From: Anaerolineales bacterium
GTDB lineage: Bacteria; Chloroflexota; Anaerolineae; Anaerolineales; E44-bin32
Length of the DNA: 8,451 nt
Assembly (NCBI GenBank): GCA_011772595.1
Contig: WVZH01000002.1
Location: 32,573 to 41,023 of the forward strand
Direction of reading: 5' to 3'
Position numbers and translations under genes: made by a program. Shown here piece by piece: positions 1 through 6,540 of the stretch. The notes beneath the pieces were generated by a model. The model made no database searches. It saw nothing but the letters and a program-made list of their open reading frames with translations, and had not been told where the DNA came from. Positions within the stretch are counted from its first letter, which is position 1. Each line of letters begins with the position of its first letter.

Positions 1-217
1 GTACGGTCGTCCCGTCTATTTCGTTGACATCCTATCTCCCCAATATTGAAAGCTTGACATTGACCTCCAATCGCAGGTACGAAACGAGGAATATCTCATC
101 ACATCGCCGTAACGATGCTACTAAAGCCTGCTTGGCAGACTCATTCAAGGACCGATATTGTGGATGAATAAAAAGGATCATGAGGGAAACGACATACTCT
201 TCGCAACTGACCTGAAA
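1..217. other. Region left of the polymerase gene, no supported gene
   Basis: No start, ribosome site or recognisable protein was found. The plus frame beginning at position 3 is open until a TGA at 159-161 and the one beginning at 2 is open to a TGA at 47-49, so the tail of a gene entering from the left cannot be excluded. Neither translation is recognisable. Two TTGACA hexamers (24-29 and 54-59) occur without a good -10 partner. There is no clear terminator for the polymerase gene, only a short T run on the minus strand near 165-175 without a convincing stem. Confidence 0.4.
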
Positions 218-3200
218 TCACTTTGCATTCGCGAGGGCCATAACGGTCATCGATACGATCTGAAACCAGCTTGAACCCCACTCATCTACACACCATTGGC
301 CATAGCATTTCACTGGGGCCCAGGCTTCTAGATCGGATTGAAGGTGGGAAATCGACTCATCGAAGCGTACCCGGACATAAGTTTCACCGTCACCGAAAAA
401 AACGCTCGGACCGCCGGTCCATCCTGGTAGCTTGTAGCCTACAATTGAGACCCTGCCTTTTTCTGCTCCCGTCAGATCGCGCAATGGAAGCACATCATGC
501 AACCCATTTTCAACCAGCTCTAACGGGCTCACACTGACGGGGATTCCGAGAAGTGTGCGTTCCCAATTTAGTCGCTGGACATGCGTCTCCTCATCTATTG
601 ACTCATCCTCTACGAAGTCGAATGCAATCTGACGTGGGGTCCCCGCACGCCGAATACGATCTGCCTCGGCGAGCGCTTGCGATCGGCTGGCTATCAATCC
701 ATCCAGGGCACCACACTGAATCAGGTGTGTAACCTCGCGCTCCTGTAAGCGAACTCGACCCATGAGGTCGCGAGCACCTTCAAAAGGCGCGCGCTCACGC
801 TGACGTTGGATCGCCTCAATAGACTTGCGATGCAAATCGCGAACTTGATCCAAGCCCATCCATAGTACCGGCTGCGGTTTCTCGGATTCATTGCCCTCGT
901 AGGTCAGTGTGAAGCGTCTACCACTATGGTTGATATGCGGTGGTCGTACGTCGATCCCCAAACGCCGTGCTTCAGCCATGTAGATCGCCGGATGATGGTA
1001 TCCACCGTGGTCTGCCAGGCGGGCACAAAAGAAGGCCTCCGGCCAATGTGCTTTCAGGTAAGCCGATCGATAGCTCACCATGGCGTAGGCCGTTGCGTGT
1101 CCTTGGTTGAAACCATACCCTGCAAACGCCTCGACCTGCTCCCATAGCTGCTCGGCTTGTCGTCGTGTAAATCCCGGGCCTCTAGGAGTCGAGCGCATAC
1201 ACCCGGACTGGAAACGAGCGCGCATGGCATCCATCTCATCAGGACGAAATTTGCTCATACCGCGCCGTAGGTAATCCGCCTCCTCCCAACTGAGTCCCGC
1301 AATTTCCGTGGCCAACCTAAGGATCTGCTCTTGAAAGATCAAGACACCCTTGGTACGTCCTAAGATCGGTTCCAGGGATGGATGTAGATAGGTAACTTCC
1401 TCCTCACCACGATACCGGCGTACGAATGCACGCGCCATACCACCGGTAGCCGGGCCTGGTTTGAAGAACGCATTTGCCACTGCCAGATCTTGTACGGATT
1501 GTGCCTGTAATTGTCGCAAGGTTCGCTGCGCGCCCTCCGATTCGCATTGGAACACACCTATCGTCTCACCCGACGAAAGCAGTTCTCCAGTTGGCGCATC
1601 GAGAAGTGGAATCCTCTCAAGCTGAATGTCGATATCATGGTGCTTTCGGACCAGATCACTTGCATCTGAGAGCACCGTGAGCGCACGGATGCCTAGCAAA
1701 TCGAGCTTCGGCAACCCAATCGCCTCAAGGTCTTCATGATCGAATTGTGTGATCAAGAAACCTTTTGGCGCCCATTGGAAAGGAACGTGATCCGTCAAGG
1801 GCCCCGGGGTGAAGACCACGCCACCCGGATGCACACTCAAGTGGCGAGGTTGCCCGACAATTCCATGACCTGCTTGTACAACGGCTCGCTCCAAGGGATC
1901 GTCCAGTTCTCGCAGGAAGTCCTCTAACGAACGTCGATCACGTCGCCTCGGATCCGGATGCCATCTGCGGGGTAGCCGAGCAGTCAAGCGCTTGATCTTC
2001 GATTCAGGAAAACCGTACGCTTTCGCTGTCTCACGCACGGCCGACTTGGGCTGCATGGTGTTGATCGTGGCCACAAGCGCCGTGCGATCCTCACCATGAG
2101 TCTCACGAGCATAGTTGAGAACTTCGTCTCTCCTCCTACTGCAAAAATCCAAGTCAATATCAGGCAGATCTTTGCGGGCCGGATTCAGGAACCTCTCAAA
2201 TAGCAGATCGTTCTCAAAAGGATCTACGGACGTGATGCCAAGACAGAAGGCGACCAAGGAGTTTGCAACGCTGCCGCGTGTACTGACTGGAATCTCAGCC
2301 TCGCGTGCGAAACGAACGATGTCCGCAACGACAAGAAACAGAGGTGCAAATCCTTGCGCATTGATCCGTTCCAATTCATGGTCCACTCTTCCCTGTATGG
2401 CCTCCGATATGTCTGTTCCATATTTCTCACCCAGTCCAAGATGAGTTCTAGCCACGAGCGTCTGTTCTGGTGATTTGTCATCCGGCAATTCAACCGCGGG
2501 CCAGATAGGATCTCCACCAGGTAGAGTGGGTTCACAGCGTTGGACGATCTCACCTACCCGTTCCAGCGCATCCGGGAAGCCCGCGAATCGATCAACCATT
2601 TCCCCCGGGCTGAGCCAGTGCAAATCCACATCGGGTTTACCGCCGTTGGGCAATGCCCAGATCGGGACGTTATCGATACTACAATTGTGGTCGATCGCTG
2701 CGAGCAGCTTCAACTTCTCCCCTTCTTCCGGACGGAGGCTATACACGGGTTGGACGGCTACAGTTGGTAGGCCAAACTGCCTTCCAAGCGCGACGATACG
2801 CTCGGGCACGTCGTGGTTAGAGGAGCCATGGATTTCAAGACTCAAGTAGCAATTCTCCTGGAAAAGCCCCACCAGCGAGGCGAGATAGCGCTTCGCTGAT
2901 TCTTCATCCTCCGCCCGAAGGAAGGCTTCTAGATAACCACGCCTTCCACCTTCTAAGCAGAGCAGACCGTCTCGATTGACACGAAGCTCGTCCCACGTGA
3001 TTGCAGCATCCTTCTGAGAGACCCGCCTGGGATCCCCCAGCAAGGCGGATGAAAGCCGGCAAAGCGAGCGATATCCTGATGAATCCGTCGCCAAGAGCGT
3101 CACTTGACCGCGCCCACCCTCCTCTACTGACTGCACAAGTCCCGGTGAAGTGACATTGAAAGTGACTCCCAGGATTGGTTTGATCCCGTCCGTGTGACAA

Positions 3201-3367
3201 CGCTTCGAAAAGGAGACGGCCCCATAGAGCCCGTTCCTGTCCGTCAACGCCAGCGAGGTGAAACCATCAGCTGAGGCGCGATCGACCAGTGCATCAACGC
3301 TGGCAGTTGCTCTCATCAATGAGAAATGAGAGTGTACACAGAGGTGGGTGAAATCTGGTGGGATCAT
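218..3367 (-). CDS. dnaE: DNA polymerase III alpha subunit, compact DnaE2-like (error-prone) type
   Basis: This is a C-family DNA polymerase that extends primers with dNTPs. Counting from the ATG at 3367 it has about 1049 residues, the usual size of DnaE2/ImuC and shorter than the roughly 1160 residues of E. coli DnaE. Domains in order are PHP (about 5-235), the polymerase core with PDIDLDF at 402-408 (catalytic Asp405 and Asp407) and PKLDLLG with the third Asp at about 556, NQGHATAYA at 754-762, a helix-hairpin-helix region (about 864-890), and a C-terminal OB fold (about 970-1045). QIAFDF at 913-918 fits a sliding-clamp binding hexapeptide. TDRNGLYG and PRHLSVHPGGVV resemble DnaE2 proteins. 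PHP metal ligands look lost (LCVHS, TDRN and QPVYS where LHxHS, TDH and NDVHY are usual), so proofreading by this domain is unlikely. An ATG at 3457 would add 30 residues, but these look unlike the family. No imuA/imuB partner lies in the window. Family certain; DnaE2 subclass probable. Confidence 0.93.
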   Translation of the reverse strand: MIPPDFTHLCVHSHFSLMRATASVDALVDRASADGFTSLALTDRNGLYGAVSFSKRCHTDGIKPILGVTFNVTSPGLVQSVEEGGRGQVTLLATDSSGYRSLCRLSSALLGDPRRVSQKDAAITWDELRVNRDGLLCLEGGRRGYLEAFLRAEDEESAKRYLASLVGLFQENCYLSLEIHGSSNHDVPERIVALGRQFGLPTVAVQPVYSLRPEEGEKLKLLAAIDHNCSIDNVPIWALPNGGKPDVDLHWLSPGEMVDRFAGFPDALERVGEIVQRCEPTLPGGDPIWPAVELPDDKSPEQTLVARTHLGLGEKYGTDISEAIQGRVDHELERINAQGFAPLFLVVADIVRFAREAEIPVSTRGSVANSLVAFCLGITSVDPFENDLLFERFLNPARKDLPDIDLDFCSRRRDEVLNYARETHGEDRTALVATINTMQPKSAVRETAKAYGFPESKIKRLTARLPRRWHPDPRRRDRRSLEDFLRELDDPLERAVVQAGHGIVGQPRHLSVHPGGVVFTPGPLTDHVPFQWAPKGFLITQFDHEDLEAIGLPKLDLLGIRALTVLSDASDLVRKHHDIDIQLERIPLLDAPTGELLSSGETIGVFQCESEGAQRTLRQLQAQSVQDLAVANAFFKPGPATGGMARAFVRRYRGEEEVTYLHPSLEPILGRTKGVLIFQEQILRLATEIAGLSWEEADYLRRGMSKFRPDEMDAMRARFQSGCMRSTPRGPGFTRRQAEQLWEQVEAFAGYGFNQGHATAYAMVSYRSAYLKAHWPEAFFCARLADHGGYHHPAIYMAEARRLGIDVRPPHINHSGRRFTLTYEGNESEKPQPVLWMGLDQVRDLHRKSIEAIQRQRERAPFEGARDLMGRVRLQEREVTHLIQCGALDGLIASRSQALAEADRIRRAGTPRQIAFDFVEDESIDEETHVQRLNWERTLLGIPVSVSPLELVENGLHDVLPLRDLTGAEKGRVSIVGYKLPGWTGGPSVFFGDGETYVRVRFDESISHLQSDLEAWAPVKCYGQWCVDEWGSSWFQIVSMTVMALANAK

Positions 3368-3401
3368 TGCGCACCCGGTTGAGTTCTTCTTGCAGTTCTC
3401 A

Positions 3402-3427
3402 TTGCATCTGAAAGAAAAACGATGCAA
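3402..3427. promoter_or_regulatory. Inverted repeat TTGCATC-N12-GATGCAA upstream of the polymerase gene
   Basis: The arms (3402-3408 and 3421-3427) are perfect over 7 bp with a 12-base A-rich centre. The near edge is 34 bases from the polymerase ATG. An extra direct half-site TTGCA lies at 3390-3394. The arrangement fits a dimeric repressor operator; a transcript hairpin is the alternative. No known regulator site is recognised. Confidence 0.35.
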
Positions 3428-3538
3428 CTGAGGTTCTCTTGTGGATCTGCACTTCACGGCCCAGCATGCGTATCAATGGATATGGTCATTATGCCCCAAG
3501 TACACGAGGTCTACTAGGGAGTAGAATCAAGACTGTTT

Positions 3539-3556
3539 TCTCACAATCCTGTGAGA
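3539..3556. promoter_or_regulatory. Palindrome TCTCACA-ATCC-TGTGAGA
   Basis: A perfect 7-bp inverted repeat with a 4-base centre lies in the divergent gap, about 170 bases from the polymerase start and 260 from lipoprotein 1. There is no T run in the direction of transcription on either strand, so a terminator is unlikely and an operator is the better guess. Confidence 0.35.
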
Positions 3557-3610
3557 TCAGAAAAGGCATCAGATCTCGAGTCGCGAAGGGAACACCCATC
3601 GAAAACGGGC

Positions 3611-3639
3611 TTGCGAAGAGCGAGAAGTTGATCTACAGT
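3611..3639 (+). promoter_or_regulatory. Possible sigma-70-type promoter for lipoprotein 1
   Basis: TTGCGA (3611-3616), a 17-base spacer and TACAGT (3634-3639) match the consensus at four of six positions in each box. Transcription from here would start near 3646 and give a leader of about 170 bases that contains both hairpins at 3666-3689 and 3716-3762. This is the best candidate found but is weak. Confidence 0.3.
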
Positions 3640-3665
3640 CCTACCCTAATCCGACCCGCTCTTCT

Positions 3666-3689
3666 TCCCAGTCGGTGATAAGACTGGGA
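3666..3689 (+). promoter_or_regulatory. Leader hairpin 1 upstream of lipoprotein 1
   Basis: TCCCAGTC (3666-3673) pairs perfectly with GACTGGGA (3682-3689) across an 8-base loop. It is not followed by a T run, so it is not an intrinsic terminator in the plus direction. It may structure the lipoprotein 1 leader. Confidence 0.4.
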
Positions 3690-3715
3690 CTCGCGTCATA
3701 CGATCGGGCCGAGAA

Positions 3716-3762
3716 CCACCCGACGAAACTCCGTGAATCTCTCGTGTAGTTCTGTCGGGTGG
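3716..3762 (+). promoter_or_regulatory. Leader hairpin 2 upstream of lipoprotein 1
   Basis: CCACCCGAC (3716-3724) pairs perfectly with GTCGGGTGG (3754-3762). The stem continues through a G-U pair and one mismatch into AACT (3727-3730) pairing with AGTT (3748-3751), leaving a 17-base apical loop. It ends 53 bases before the lipoprotein ATG, leaving the ribosome site free. It fits no riboswitch class that I recognise. Confidence 0.45.
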
Positions 3763-3805
3763 ACCTGATGCAGATCGAAGCAATACTGGAGCGGATTGAT
3801 CCCGT

Positions 3806-3810
3806 GGAGG
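3806..3810 (+). promoter_or_regulatory. Ribosome binding site fixing the lipoprotein 1 start
   Basis: GGAGG lies five bases before the ATG at 3816. It decides for this start over an in-frame start at 3759, which lies inside hairpin 2 and would bury the signal peptide. Confidence 0.75.
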
Positions 3811-3815
3811 TTTCG

Positions 3816-4598
3816 ATGAAGTTCTCTTCCATTTTAGCCGCATTGCCCATTCTCTTCTTGGTTGGCTGTGCCACTGCCACGCCTCCTCCCACACCAACGC
3901 CCGTCCCGCCAACTGAGACATTCACCCCAACCATCACCCATACTCCAACCTCCACATCTACCCACACACTCACGCCAACACCCACGGAAACCTCAACACC
4001 AACCATCACCCCAACCTCGACGGACACGCCAACCTCAACCAGCACACCGAGCGCCACGGTCACACCAACGGAAGAAACACCGATCGTCACCGCCGACGGG
4101 CAAGTGAACTGCCGTTATGGACCGGATAAAGCCTACTTGTACGCCTGGGGTTTATCAGAAGGCGACACCGCACAACTCAATGGGCGCAATTATGCGGGGA
4201 CATGGCTGTATGTCCAACCACACGACACAGTTTGGAATTGTTGGGTCGCCGCGTCAACCGTAACAGCCTCCGTCGAGATCGACAGTGTGCCTGTAGTTTA
4301 TCCACCACTGTACGTTAATCCCGACGTCCCTGCTCCAACGGGTGTCAGAGCGAACCGCAGCGGCGACAATGTCACCGTGAGCTGGAATGCCGCCCCTCCA
4401 GCGATAGACCTTGGTTATCTGATCGAAGCCAGGGTGTGCACTGGAAGATACCTTGTCGATGTGTATTACAACACCACCAACACTTCCATAATAATCATCG
4501 ACAAGGACGGCTGCTCAGGGGATTCTTACGGACAATTGCGCGTCTTCAATAAGAAGGGATATAGCACAGCGGTAAAGATTCGCTGGCCCGGTAACTAG
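3816..4598 (+). CDS. Lipoprotein 1 with Thr/Pro linker, SH3-like domain and fibronectin-like C-terminus
   Basis: Predicted surface lipoprotein of 260 residues. A short hydrophobic signal peptide ends in the lipobox LVGC, so Cys18 should be lipidated. Residues 21-89 are a low-complexity Thr/Pro/Ser linker that probably holds the domains away from the membrane. Residues 92-153 resemble a bacterial SH3 domain (NCRYGP...GDTAQLNGRN...GTWLYV...CWV), and about 172-258 resembles a fibronectin type III fold (VPAPTGVRAN...NVTVSW...IRWP), weaker by eye. Cys99/Cys142 and Cys208/Cys233 may form disulfides. It is a paralogue of lipoprotein 2 at 6541-7353. Ligand and role are unknown; SH3-like domains in such proteins often bind cell-wall or sugar polymers, but nothing here shows that. 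The next gene is 148 bases downstream with its own likely promoter. Confidence 0.88.
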   Translation: MKFSSILAALPILFLVGCATATPPPTPTPVPPTETFTPTITHTPTSTSTHTLTPTPTETSTPTITPTSTDTPTSTSTPSATVTPTEETPIVTADGQVNCRYGPDKAYLYAWGLSEGDTAQLNGRNYAGTWLYVQPHDTVWNCWVAASTVTASVEIDSVPVVYPPLYVNPDVPAPTGVRANRSGDNVTVSWNAAPPAIDLGYLIEARVCTGRYLVDVYYNTTNTSIIIIDKDGCSGDSYGQLRVFNKKGYSTAVKIRWPGN

Positions 4599-4626
4599 CC
4601 GCGGCGAGACTGACGGTGTAGACATG

Positions 4627-4632
4627 TATAAT
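4627..4632 (+). promoter_or_regulatory. Perfect -10 box TATAAT upstream of the lipid kinase
   Basis: TATAAT matches the sigma-70 consensus fully and lies about 115 bases before the kinase ATG. A good -35 box at 16-18 bases was not seen; CTGACG at 4610-4615 is too close. It suggests that the kinase-acyltransferase operon has its own promoter. Confidence 0.4.
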
Positions 4633-4746
4633 TCTAGTACCTGTATCCAGACACCGATCGATCCTGCTCGTCCGCGGCGATAAGGGGTAAGGGTCGTGCT
4701 GGGCTCTTTGGTCCGTGTCCACCTCTGGATGCGGGTCGGAGCGCAG

Positions 4747-5685
4747 ATGAAGAAACACAAGGTCATCCTCAACCCCACCGCAGGTAGCGGTGCTGGGGCG
4801 CGTTCCATACACCAGATCGAAAATACGCTCCGTGTCCAAGCTTTGGATTTCGACATTGTACAGAGTGAGTATCCAGGCCATGCCATCAAGCTCGCTGAGC
4901 AGGCTGCGCTATCAGGATATGAAGTGGTCGTCGCAGCAGGCGGAGACGGCACCTCGAACGAGGTGATCAATGGTCTCCAGGAAGCCAAGGCAGAAGGGAT
5001 GCACGATTGTGCATTGGGCATTCTCAGCGTTGGTCGGGGCAACGACTTTGCGCACACTGTTAATGTACCTATCGATCTCGAGCTTGCTGCGAGGGTTTTG
5101 GCGGAAGGTCATAGGCGGCGGATCGATATCGGCCGTGTATACGGGGGGCTCTTCCCTCAGGGACGGTACTTCGGCAACTGTGTCGGCGTGGGCTTCGATG
5201 CGATCGGAACCATCGAGGCCGCCAAGTTACCACGCTGGGGGGGATTTTTCAGCTTCCTCGTCGCCGTACTCAAGACCATCTTCCTCTACCACGAGGCGCC
5301 CGTCTCTACCGTTACCTATGATGGCCACTCCCTTACACAACCCTCGTTGATGATCTCCATCATGAATGGGCGCAGATTGGGGGGCGGCTTCTGGATGGCA
5401 CCGCAAGCGGAAGCCGATGACGGCTTGTTCGACCTTTGCATTGCGCATCAGGTAAGCCGAAGGCGTATCTTCGGTCTGATCCCCCACTTCCTCCGAGGCT
5501 CACAAAGCACTCAACCTGAGATCACGACAGGGAAAGCAGCAAAGATCACGATCGCCGCCATTGAGGGTGCCTTACCCGCTCAGACGGATGGTGAAATTCT
5601 CTGCATCGACGGGCAGCGCCTTGAGATCGAGTTGCTACCGCACGAACTGGATGTCATTTGCATGTTCAAAGGAAGCGGAACGTGA
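4747..5685 (+). CDS. Diacylglycerol kinase-family lipid kinase (YegS/DgkB-like)
   Basis: ATP-dependent lipid kinase of 312 residues, a normal length for the bacterial DAGK catalytic family. From the N-terminus: NPTAGSG (9-15) and AAGGDGT (63-69) form the nucleotide-binding signature, with GRGNDFA at 96-102 where GTGNDFA is more common. The second domain carries ADDGLFDL (223-230) and TDGE (280-283), the acidic positions used for catalysis in DgkB-type enzymes. The likely substrate is diacylglycerol, giving phosphatidic acid, though members also use other lipid alcohols, so the substrate is open. The start at 4747 has a weak GGAG five to six bases upstream and fits the family N-terminus. ATG 4729 and GTG 4696, the latter behind a purine-rich tract, remain possible. 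Its TGA overlaps the acyltransferase GTG, so the two are translationally coupled. Confidence 0.92.
   Translation: MKKHKVILNPTAGSGAGARSIHQIENTLRVQALDFDIVQSEYPGHAIKLAEQAALSGYEVVVAAGGDGTSNEVINGLQEAKAEGMHDCALGILSVGRGNDFAHTVNVPIDLELAARVLAEGHRRRIDIGRVYGGLFPQGRYFGNCVGVGFDAIGTIEAAKLPRWGGFFSFLVAVLKTIFLYHEAPVSTVTYDGHSLTQPSLMISIMNGRRLGGGFWMAPQAEADDGLFDLCIAHQVSRRRIFGLIPHFLRGSQSTQPEITTGKAAKITIAAIEGALPAQTDGEILCIDGQRLEIELLPHELDVICMFKGSGT
5668..5673 (+). promoter_or_regulatory. Ribosome binding site deciding the acyltransferase GTG start
   Basis: AAAGGA lies eight bases before GTG 5682 and sits within the end of the kinase gene. It favours this start over the ATG at 5658, which would add eight residues overlapping the kinase. 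Confidence 0.65.
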
Positions 5686-6356
5686 ATCTCAGTAGACGGT
5701 TGGTGATCGCTTCATTTAGAGCTCTGACCAATGTGCTTTGCCGCATCGACGATGCGCAACTCGTCAAGGTGCCAGCTCAAGGACCACTTATTTTGGTCAC
5801 CAACCACATCAATCTGGTGGAAATCCCGGTCTTATACACCCGCCTGCAACCCCGACCGATAACCGGATTCGCGGCCGAATATCGCTGGGAAAATCCCTTC
5901 CTACGTTGGTTACTAAGCGTCTGCGGCACGATTCCTTTGCACCGCGGTGAAGCAGATATCTCTGCATTGCGCATCGCACTCGAGAGATTAGCGCAAGGAA
6001 CCATCCTCGCGATGGCACCCGAGGGGACCCGCAGTCACCATGGCAGGTTGCAGCGCGCCCACCCTGGCGCGGTGCTGCTGGCATTACACAGTGGAGCGCC
6101 CGTGCAGCCCCTTGTCTTTTACGGTAACGAACACTTCGACGCCAACCTGCGCCGATTACGCAAGACGGATTTTCACATCGTTGTCGGCGAACCCTTTTAT
6201 TTGGATCCAGGTCAGGAAAAGGTTACCAGCCGGGTCCGCCGAGATATGATCGACGCGGTCATGTACAAAATGGCGGCCCTGCTTCCACCCAAATATCGCG
6301 GGGTGTATGCGGATCTAAACGCTGCGGATGAGAGGTACTTCCGATCACGGGATTGA
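5682..6356 (+). CDS. PlsC-type 1-acylglycerol-3-phosphate acyltransferase family protein
   Basis: Glycerolipid acyltransferase of 224 residues that would transfer an acyl chain to a lysophospholipid at the inner face of the membrane. Motif I reads NHINLVE (41-47), so the catalytic His42 is present but the usual Asp of the HX4D motif is Glu47. Motif II is IPLHRGE (84-90), motif III is PEGTRS (113-118), which binds the phosphate, and motif IV is GAPVQPLVF (138-146). There is no clear transmembrane segment, only a hydrophobic stretch in the first 20 residues. The GTG start overlaps the kinase stop by four bases, indicating coupled expression. Together they suggest a phosphatidic acid or related lipid route. 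I recall the Glu variant from Chloroflexota homologues, which makes it a lineage trait rather than a defect. The exact acceptor is unknown. Confidence 0.9.
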   Translation: MNLSRRLVIASFRALTNVLCRIDDAQLVKVPAQGPLILVTNHINLVEIPVLYTRLQPRPITGFAAEYRWENPFLRWLLSVCGTIPLHRGEADISALRIALERLAQGTILAMAPEGTRSHHGRLQRAHPGAVLLALHSGAPVQPLVFYGNEHFDANLRRLRKTDFHIVVGEPFYLDPGQEKVTSRVRRDMIDAVMYKMAALLPPKYRGVYADLNAADERYFRSRD

Positions 6357-6540
6357 TACGTGCTTCGAAGGTACACTCCAGAAGAGCACAGACCAACCTA
6401 GAAGTTTTCCTCTACTTTCCCCTAGCACACAGGTAAATGTATGAAGTCCACAAGCCCTGCCCGGGGTTATCCTCGACGGAGAAGAAGAGGCTGGAGGCTG
6501 ATCTTGCGGACTCCAAATTCAGAAGAAACTTCGTCAGAAA
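6357..6540. other. Convergent gap between acyltransferase and lipoprotein 2
   Basis: Two genes end facing each other across 184 bases, so a bidirectional terminator would be expected. None with both a good stem and a T run was found on either strand. The only symmetric element noted is the short palindrome CTTCGAAG near 6363-6370. Confidence 0.4.

Larger units (their letters stand above)
3368..3815. other. Divergent intergenic region between polymerase and lipoprotein 1, rich in inverted repeats
   Basis: This 448-base gap holds no convincing gene; a 79-codon frame from 3439 starts with GTG, has no ribosome site and no recognisable product. It must carry the promoters of both divergent genes. 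It contains four inverted repeats listed separately: 3402-3427, 3539-3556, 3666-3689 and 3716-3762. The first two lie nearer the polymerase gene and the last two in the probable leader of lipoprotein 1. No GAAC-N4-GTTC box of the Gram-positive LexA type was found. Confidence 0.6.

Noticed and set aside
24..82. Promoter from TTGACA at 24-29 or 54-59
   Set aside because: No acceptable -10 hexamer at 16-18 bases and no gene downstream on the plus strand.
2224..2849. Frames of 109-124 codons opposite or inside the polymerase gene
   Set aside because: They are shadows of a continuous, motif-complete polymerase frame.
3368..3457. Earlier polymerase start at 3457
   Set aside because: The extra 30 residues are Cys/Arg/Asn-rich and unlike the family, and they would run over the TTGCATC dyad. 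The PHP domain begins right after Met at 3367.
3367..3600. LexA box controlling the polymerase
   Set aside because: No GAAC-N4-GTTC or CTG-N10-CAG type site with good symmetry was found between the gene and the palindromes.
3439..3678. 79-codon plus-strand frame in the divergent gap
   Set aside because: GTG start without a ribosome site, no recognisable protein, and it runs across two inverted repeats and a candidate promoter.
3641..4090. Minus-strand Val/Gly repeat protein opposite lipoprotein 1, and a similar plus-strand one at 7070-7381
   Set aside because: Both are antisense readings of Thr/Pro linkers (GGTGTN-type codons) with no ribosome site or folded domain.
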